From positions 1,114,445 to 1,178,444 of the forward strand of contig CACVBU010000732.1 of the NCBI GenBank assembly GCA_902728285.1: a stretch of 64,000 bases of DNA, written 5' to 3'. This stretch comes from Clytia hemisphaerica (taxonomy: Eukaryota > Cnidaria > Hydrozoa > Leptothecata > Clytiidae). The notes beneath the pieces were generated by a model, which searched no databases, had not been told where the DNA came from, and was given only the letters and a program-made list of their open reading frames with translations. Positions 56,953 to 64,000 of the stretch are shown here, piece after piece. Positions within the stretch are counted from its first letter, which is position 1, and each line of letters opens with the position of its first letter. A program made the translations under genes and the position numbers.

Positions 56953-57360
56953 GCTGTTCCATTAAATTTCCATACAGTGGGGTGGACGAACCTTTTCAAG
57001 GCAAAAAAAGATCCTTAGAAATGTGTGGAAAACCTCTGGAATATGGTAAAATTTGTAAAAGAAAAGCCCTTGGGAAAATGCTTCTCATACTTTGAAAAGT
57101 GGGGCGTGTGGTATTTCGGAATTGCGGAAATTGGGAAAAATCCCTTCGGTATTTAGGAAATCGCGTACTCCGTACGCCCCCCCCCATTGAAAGTGAGGGT
57201 GGACGAACTAAATTCGGTGTTTTACCCCCTGCAATTTCAGAATAGCTTTTTACACCCTAGAAAATGAAAAACAACTCCTTTATACACTTTGGAAATTCTT
57301 CTCCTTTATACCCCCTGGAAATGTTCGTCCACCCCCTGTATGGATATAAAATGGAACGGC
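56953..57360. repeat. 408-bp MITE with ~38-bp inverted ends
   Basis: GCTGTTCCATTAAATTTCCA...CAGTGGGGTGGACGAA on the left is inverted on the right as TTCGTCCACCCCCTG...TGGATATAAAATGGAACGGC, with a few mismatches. The interior has C-rich patches (CCCCCCCCC near 57178) and TTTATACCCCCTGGAAATT repeats. Non-coding. Confidence 0.85.
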
Positions 57361-57673
57361 TCAATTGTTAAGCCTACCGCTAAATTTGATTAAGATTAAG
57401 AGCTTTGTTCAAAAAGTATTACCCATCTAGTGTGGTAACGTTTTTCGAATTACCCTTAAATTTTTACCCCTTCGAGGTATTGTTATACATCCCACCCCAT
57501 TGGGAAAACCACTATTAAACTAAGAGAATCATCACTTGAATTATGAGATTTCGTGACACTCACTTATGAAAGCCAAATCCCGGTTTTCCCCACAGCTCTC
57601 GTTCTTTTTCTCCTAAATTCCCACCAGGCCACTAAGGTAAAGGGTTCCTCCATTACTTCTCATACTATAATAT

Positions 57674-58021
57674 CCCGGGGGGGGGGGGGTTGGTGAATGA
57701 GGGGTATGTGCGGACGGGACCTCCGAAAACCGACCCTTAGAGAGACCAAATTTTAGTGAAAAAGTGACCCTTAGAGAGACTTTTTCGAAAAATTTTCCCT
57801 GATTTTCAAAAATTTCCTATCCTTAGTGAGACTTTTTTGTAATTTTTTCTCTCAAAATCAAAATTTTTTTCTAAAAATCGTGATTTTTCCCACCCTTAGA
57901 GAGACTACTTTGAAATTTCCTGATTTTTGTAACCCTTAGAGAGACTTTGAAAGGTGAAAACCCCGACCCTTACCGTCCGCACATACCCAGCACCTATTTT
58001 TGCCTAAGTACCTCCCCCGGG
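57674..58021. repeat. MITE-like element with five CCCTTAGAGAGAC repeats
   Basis: Inverted ends: CCCGGGGGG...GGGTATGTGCGGACGG at the left, CCGTCCGCACATACCC...CCCCCGGG at the right. ACCCTTAGAGAGAC or a one- to two-base variant starts at 57733, 57767, 57819, 57892 and 57932, all in one orientation, each followed by runs such as TTTTTCGAAAAATTTTCC. A partial relative of the right end lies at 17978-18020. Confidence 0.8.
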
Positions 58022-60957
58022 TACCTCCGGGTCCCTCATCAATTTCAATCCAATTTACCTTTGCATACTAATTAATCTCCCCTTACTCCCTTCACAGTTT
58101 TTCCTGTGTCAACAACATCAAAATACTTTGTCAGATATCTTTGCTGTGTAAGAATACCCTACGAAATAGGATACTTCTTTACTAACTTACTACCAAGTGT
58201 GATAGCTTTATACCCAGTCCAAGAGTTTGAATGAAAAGTATTTTGACATTATAGGTATAAAAAACTAGTTAAAATTTATAACTAATGCTTCACGAAATCA
58301 GTTTGATCTACACACCATTTCCTTTAATCTGTTGCCTGGATACGATATGCATTGGTCATCGCTCATACTTTTTCCCATAGCAGTGCAAAGGTGTGATGAA
58401 ACCACTGGCTCATTTTAAGTACTCAATTGAGCTAAGAATTAGAAATGTATTTTTACAACTTAAAAACTAACTTTTTAGCGAAGAAATTCATTATATATTG
58501 TGGAAACCCAGAAGGTCCAATCCTTTGCTTTTCTTACCCTGTTTCATGGGATGGTTTTCATGATCGAGCTTGAGTAAATACTCGCCAAAGAGCCAAAGAA
58601 AGTTTCAGCTACATAACTAAATCCGATTTATAAAGATCTTCACTTTCTCCTTAATTTTTAGAGCGTTCAGAAACTTGGTTCGTTTGGAATGATATAATAA
58701 TTTGATACATCTAGACTAGAGATAAAGCAATTCTAATTCATTAACACATATTATTGTTAATCGAGAGCTGGATACTATTATACTTCTTCTTACAATCTTG
58801 TAAACTAGCCATAATTTTCATTAAAGTGCCACCGCAGAAGAACGATCAAATAAGTTGTTGAATTTTGAAAGAAATGTTACTGATAGCCTTTACTTCTGTT
58901 AGAATGGCATCTCATCTGAAGCAAAATTTAGTCTACAAATATTAGCAAGTTGTGTCTATCTCATAGATATCTTCTTATAGAGATAAGATAAAGTTATTTA
59001 TATGTTTTTTTTTGTCATCTCTTTTATTACCAAAATAATGGTATATAATGGCTTGTTTATATCATAGTAAACGCTACTGTACTAATCTGCCTTTTTAATG
59101 TAATAGTCACGCGACAAGTTTTAGAAAGACTCAAATTTTCTAATTTGCTTTGCTCAGAGCGGTTAATAACTACTTGTGGTTTAAATAGGGAATTTCCCAA
59201 CAAAAAAGGAATTTCCCTTAATTCGACTCCCTGAGGTAATAAAAAAGACATATAGAGCTTTGAAAATGGGTAATCAGATCAAAACTAATCCGGAAAAGTG
59301 TTTTTAATGATGATAAAACAATAGAAATGCAGTCAAGCTAAGAATGTTACGGTACACCATTTAACCGGAACTAAAATACTGAAAAACGCGCGCAAAATTA
59401 TGAGATGTTTGCCCAACTTCCTTATGCGTGAAGCTATGAATGCCATCCTCGGAAGCTTTAGGCTTCCTGCGGTGGCAAATATAACACACCTCCTTGGATA
59501 CGGAATCCGTTAAACATTAGCGACGAAAAAACAATTTTTCCCGCGCGGGCGTTCGAAAAGCAGCCTTAGAAAGATAAGGGGGCGGGGACATTGATTTCGG
59601 AAGATAAATACTACGGAATCACCCGTCTTTAGATAAAGAGTATTAATTTACAGACCAGAAATTTTCTCGCGCGCGCGGCAAGCAGCCCATCGAGCGAACT
59701 GTGCAGAAAATGCGTAAATCGTGGAATAAAAAATAAGCAATCGACTTCAACCTTTTTTCCACTACATATTTCATCCACGGACGGCTGTATTTGGAGAGAT
59801 TATATAAAAAACAACACATGTCATTTGAAATAGCCATGTTTTTGAGATATGAAACCTTTAACAATGAGGGGGATTCAGTGCAAAATCCTTAATAGAGATC
59901 GTTGATGGGTTTTGAAGAACCCTAAAAAATCTGAGACAAATTATCTTAAGAAGGATTCATCGTATTAAAGTCACTTCAATGCGCATCTGAGAGCTTAAAG
60001 TCGAAATCGCTCGCTCGCGCGCAGACATCACAACGCTAAGCGGGCGCTTTATAAACCACTTGTCATCACTAGGTAGATTTGATATTAAACGGTGACGTCA
60101 ATGTACCACACGGAAAGAGGGCCCTGGGACCTAGTTTCAAACAATGTAGAGGGAGAGTTAGAGGCCTCGGACCTAGGTTGGCTGCAATTACAATCCGCTC
60201 AAAAGCTTTCAAGAATACTGGATTGTTTTGTTGAATAACTTATAAACAATCCTTTTATTGAATATCGATTTTGTCTTTCCAATTTTGATAATAATTTTGC
60301 TTTGTGTGTCGTTGGAATAGAACTTTTAATGTGGCTTTCTTTTTGTCAATACAGTCAATATGTGTTTTTTAAGCTCATATAGATAGCATAGCTAAAGAGA
60401 AATTGACTTATTAATGATATCGTTATGTTTTGTCAAGTCATAAACTTTGAGAGGAAATTCGTGTTGTTTTGAATATTTTTAACTGGAAGGAGTGGCTCGA
60501 GTAGTAGTTCAGTAGTGATTTCCATTCAGTTTTTGGTGATATTTGACTGCAGGAATTAAAACAAGTATGGATTTTGTTGTTGCTTTTGTTTACTATTGTG
60601 TTTTCAAAACAAGAAATTACTTGAATTTATTGAATTTTGTGGGGGAAATTATAAACCGTTTATACTTTTATTCAAATTACAGACCAAATTTTGTTATGCT
60701 TGTAATATATAACAGTTCCCTTACATAGCTCCTCGAGGATGGGTGGATTGTAAACATGAGGGCGGAATTAAATCACCATTTTCTGAGGAGAGCATTCCGC
60801 CAATTCTCCATAAATAATTTTAAGATGATAAAAAGTATTTGGCTATTTTAGAAATCCCTTTAATTTCAAAAGGTCAATTTTCAATTATATTGGATTTTGA
60901 AATTTAACTGATTTTTTAAATTCCATTTCAGTCAATTCCATCAGTCGATAGCTCATT
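58022..60957. other. Intergenic, no gene recognised
   Basis: AT-rich with some GC-rich patches (GCGCGC runs near 59390, 59540, 59670 and 60013). No coding exon, tRNA or rRNA was recognised. A TTTCAG at about 60930 before the following gene could be a splice acceptor for a 5' UTR exon. Confidence 0.4.
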
Positions 60958-61509
60958 ATGGCTCAGACAGTAAAGACAGCAAAGACTTTTATAGTCCATA
61001 TCGATGGCACATTAAATACTCAAATTTCTTCATTCAAAACAAAGTTTCTTGCACCTCTCGTCTTTGCAAAACCAATCGAAACTATCAATCAAATCAAAAT
61101 GAAAGAAGAGGATTTGCAGACCAAATTAGAAGAAAAGCTGAGAGAATTTCACGCGGTCTTCATTGTGACATCTGAAAATTTCGCTAAATTTTTCAACGAT
61201 GAAATGAATAAGGGGAAAACACACGAGGGAATATTACCGTCACCTTTGTACGAGAATTCAGAGGTCACTTATGACACATTCAAAACATTCTTTGATTCAG
61301 AAGTTCAAAAGGAAAAACCTAAACTATTTTTGGTATACACTCTTGATGACAATGGAGATAAACTTGATGCACATATACCTAAATGCCTCGATGGTTTAAA
61401 GGCGAAAGGTAATGTTATTGAGGTATCGTTGAAGAAGAAAGATAAAACAACCAAAAAACTGATCGGTTATGATAAAGTATGCGGACATGTGCGTGCTTTT
61501 CTACCTTAA
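60958..61509 (+). CDS. Single-exon 183-aa alpha/beta protein, unknown function
   Basis: ATG at 60958, TAA at 61507-61509. The family is not recognised. Residues suggest an alternating strand/helix fold: KTFIVHIDG (strand, ~9-17), a charged helix around MKEEDLQTKLEEKLREFH (~48-65), HAVFIVTSENFAKFF (~65-79), PKLFLVYTLDD (~124-134), CLDGLKAKGNVIEVSL (~142-157) and a C-terminal CGHVRAFLP. The order is loosely reminiscent of TIR/SEFIR-type domains, but no diagnostic motif is present, so this is only a suggestion. There is no signal peptide or membrane helix. The 3' side has AATAAA at 61678 and 61824. Probably a genuine cytosolic protein. Confidence 0.7.
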   Translation: MAQTVKTAKTFIVHIDGTLNTQISSFKTKFLAPLVFAKPIETINQIKMKEEDLQTKLEEKLREFHAVFIVTSENFAKFFNDEMNKGKTHEGILPSPLYENSEVTYDTFKTFFDSEVQKEKPKLFLVYTLDDNGDKLDAHIPKCLDGLKAKGNVIEVSLKKKDKTTKKLIGYDKVCGHVRAFLP

Positions 61510-61677
61510 GCTCGATAAGAAGTCCTGCCGAATCAAGGAGTGATAATTTTCAGATAATTTATGATGATAAAAAAACATAAAAAATTCAAACATTACTACG
61601 CGCAGAGTACAACTACGATTCGTTTCGCATAACAATCGACATTGTAGTTTTTCAATTATAATTTGCTTGTTTTCCAT

Positions 61678-61829
61678 AATAAAAAAGTACATGCAAGATA
61701 TAACAAAGTTAATGAACATTATTCACTAAATTATTACGAGCTTTTTGCGGCTCTTTTATGTGCTAACATAGATTTACTTTTTCATTCAGTTACTGTAAAA
61801 TTTACCATAATGAACAGCATGTAAATAAA
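61678..61829 (+). promoter_or_regulatory. AATAAA signals downstream of the 183-aa gene
   Basis: AATAAA at 61678-61683 and again at 61824-61829, 170 and 315 bp past the stop. Either could direct polyadenylation. Confidence 0.45.
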
Positions 61830-62099
61830 GTCTTAAAAAACAAGAAAAAATAATTTTCTTCCATGCCATTTCTTCAGAGAGTGAGATGAGGAACCAATGC
61901 GATTACGGAGAAATTTTGAGTCTTCATATTTAAAATTCGGTGGGTCTTCAAATTATTACATTTTGATGTCCGGATAGAAATTCCGGAAAAATGGGTGAAA
62001 GATACCAAAAAAGTAAACAAACCAGAGAATGGCTTATTTTTGAAAATTATAAATCAGTCTTTTGGATTTGAAATACATTTTTGAATTGTGGAAAAAGAG

Positions 62100-62234
62100 A
62101 TGTATGATAGTACTAAAGATAGTATACCACTGATGGAGCAGAAAAACCAATCAGTTGTTGACATTTCTTCACACAGTGACTTCATAAAAAATCCCTTTCG
62201 CCATGATGACTCCAACTACGATTTTTGGGAAAAG
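62100..62234 (+). CDS. Possible first coding exon of an unidentified gene
   Basis: ATG at 62100 opens 45 codons ending TGGGAAAAG|GTAACA, a phase-0 splice donor. The polar peptide (MYDSTKDSIPLMEQKN, then NPFRHDDSNYDFWEK) resembles the cytosolic N-terminal tail of a membrane protein; that is only an impression. The next exon was not found within the window, and the gene may extend beyond 64000. It could be spurious. Confidence 0.35.
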
Positions 62235-64000
62235 GTAACACATTTTTTAGTTTTCTTTTTTACTATAGCTTAGCAATATCAGTTTGAATTCTGTTATTAA
62301 AATATAATCGAAAGTGATTGAAATAATCGAACAACCACTTATTATATATGAATCTCTTTTATCACCAGTAGAATGGTATATAAACAAAAATATGTACAGG
62401 TTAAAAAGAAGAAAATAATCAACATAAAAGGGCTTGCGGAACGAGCGTTCTGTTTTCGCAAAGCGAAGAAATCTATCTCAAAATGTACTACTCCATTATT
62501 AATTAATGCAGAATTACAAAAAAAAGAAAAACTAATAGGACCTTACAATTCACGTTGAATGTATTGCCAGTGAGAATGTTTAAGAAATTAGAAATGTATG
62601 AAGACAGAGGTGTTCCAAAAGCACCTGGGGGTATTTGAAAAGTCATTTTGTGATACTTTTATAACAGCTTTAAAAAATTTTGCTGATCAAAATTACAAAA
62701 ATATCTGCTCAATACAACTTTCCACAGGGTACAGTAAAATAACAAAAGATAATATCAAAAATAAAAAATAAAACTCTAAAAATTTGCATCATAGCTCATA
62801 TTGAGAGTATTCTATACATGGCTTTTGAACTAAAAATAATTTGATGTGTCTTAAAAAAAGCATCATGTAGTCTTTCTTTTGATTGTTTTGCCTTTGTAGT
62901 TTTTGAATATTCAAGGTGAAATCGTGATCAAGAAAATAGAGCTTTTGATAAGTAGGATGTCCTAACTAATCAAAAAAACAAATCTTGCAATGACTTTTAC
63001 CCATCTCTTGTGTATATAAACCTCTTGGAACATTATTAGATTGTAGTAAGACAGCAATCATTGCATTCAAACATTCACAATTTATCCCTTTCTTGTGTTG
63101 TATTATATCGAAATTGTATATATTGGACGAGGATTGAGAAAAAATACCATTATATGCTACAAATTTCCAACATGTTTCGACCAGAGCAGTTTTCAAGGTA
63201 TCGAATTGTATTTTATCGAATCTGGATGATGGGAATCGTGTAATGTTTGCTTGATCTCAAACCACAACAAAGTCCTTATAATTTTATAATGATTAAAAAC
63301 TCCTGAAAATATTGTGTCTCCTCGCCTCAACGAATATTACTGACCACAATCACCCAATATTCAATGTTCTTTTGTAAAAGCGTTACTCAAATTGTTAAAC
63401 AACGGCAACGTGACAAAAAAATCATTGTTTGGCAACAATGCCCGCTGAATGTAAAATTTAACGATGACATTTCCAATAAAATTATTAAGTCTATAAAACG
63501 TTAAAATATTTCGAAATCCAAATGTTGTTTTAAATCTGACTTGACTGCTGTTTGGTTTGGTTTGATCAAGTCATAAAAATAGTTTTTCGCTGAGATCAAT
63601 TGATGTAATAGGAACGGTTACTCCAATCAAATTATCACAAAAATGTACCATGAAGTTTGAATGCCACAAGGTAAACAACCATCAGACCATTGTGACCATT
63701 TATCGAAAATTTCATTCAGCAGTTGACAGCCACCACATCAGCAAGTGGAGGGTAGGACAGATCTCACCTCTCCCAGAGGAAGTGGTAAAAAAACCTAGAA
63801 TGATACTCGAGTAAAATTTCCATTAAGTGTGAACAGCAGCAACGTCATTTTACAAGCAAAGGATGCATCCAGTAGCTTAAAAAATCAGCAGGATTCTGCC
63901 TTGACAAAAATCGCCATCTTTGTTTATGTTTCGCAAGTGTGCAAAAGTGAAAGTAGCAATGACACAAAAACAGACATCTCGCACTTGATTGGATAGTCAA
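62235..64000. other. Window end, no gene recognised
   Basis: AT-rich with short frames only (about 62373-62558, 62966-63243). No continuation of the preceding exon could be established, and no repeat was identified. Confidence 0.4.

Overview
This window is nuclear DNA of an AT-rich invertebrate animal. The evidence is GT-AG spliced genes with 10-14 coding exons, metazoan gene families (a TRAF-like RING/zinc-finger protein, the ciliary protein CFAP206, the double-FYVE protein ZFYVE1, a rhodopsin-like 7TM receptor), the standard genetic code, non-LTR retrotransposons and many short inverted-repeat transposons. The species cannot be fixed from the sequence. Nothing looks bacterial or viral.

Layout. 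0-1.6 kb: two abutting inverted repeats. 1.6-7.3 kb (minus): a six-exon TRAF-like gene whose C-terminus is not a recognisable MATH domain; three inverted-repeat elements sit in its introns. 7.3-12.3 kb: transposon-rich, with two elements bounded by TTAA (8121-9759 and 11251-11911). 12.35-13.8 kb (plus): 5'-truncated LINE reverse transcriptase with a 3' hairpin. 13.8-17.5 kb (minus): a young LINE with an open 852-codon reading frame and a 55-bp target-site duplication. 18.5-31.5 kb (minus): complete CFAP206 in 14 exons (627 aa). A single-exon 7TM receptor lies in one of its introns on the opposite strand, and its first intron holds a 2.2-kb element carrying nine copies of a 17-bp motif. 31.5-33.7 kb: gap between CFAP206 and ZFYVE1, which are head to head. 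33.7-43.9 kb (plus): ZFYVE1/DFCP1 in ten recognised exons, with GTPase-like and two FYVE domains; its extreme N-terminus was not found. Its 4.5-kb intron holds a foldback element, an ORF1-only retroposon and other repeats. 44-53.5 kb: no recognisable host gene; foldback elements, a tandem duplication and a 3.9-kb element with inverted ends of about 500 bp. 53.97-54.76 kb (plus): single-exon coiled-coil gene with two CRE-type sites upstream and an open in-frame extension after its TGA. 55-60.9 kb: repeats. 60.96-61.51 kb (plus): single-exon 183-aa alpha/beta protein. 62.1 kb: possible first exon of a gene leaving the window.

The host genes do not form a pathway; each is an independent unit. 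CFAP206 acts in the ciliary axoneme, ZFYVE1 at ER/omegasome and lipid-droplet membranes, and the TRAF-like protein probably in ubiquitin signalling. Exon boundaries were set by hand from reading frame, splice consensus and remembered family similarity. They should be read as well-supported models, not transcript-proven structures.
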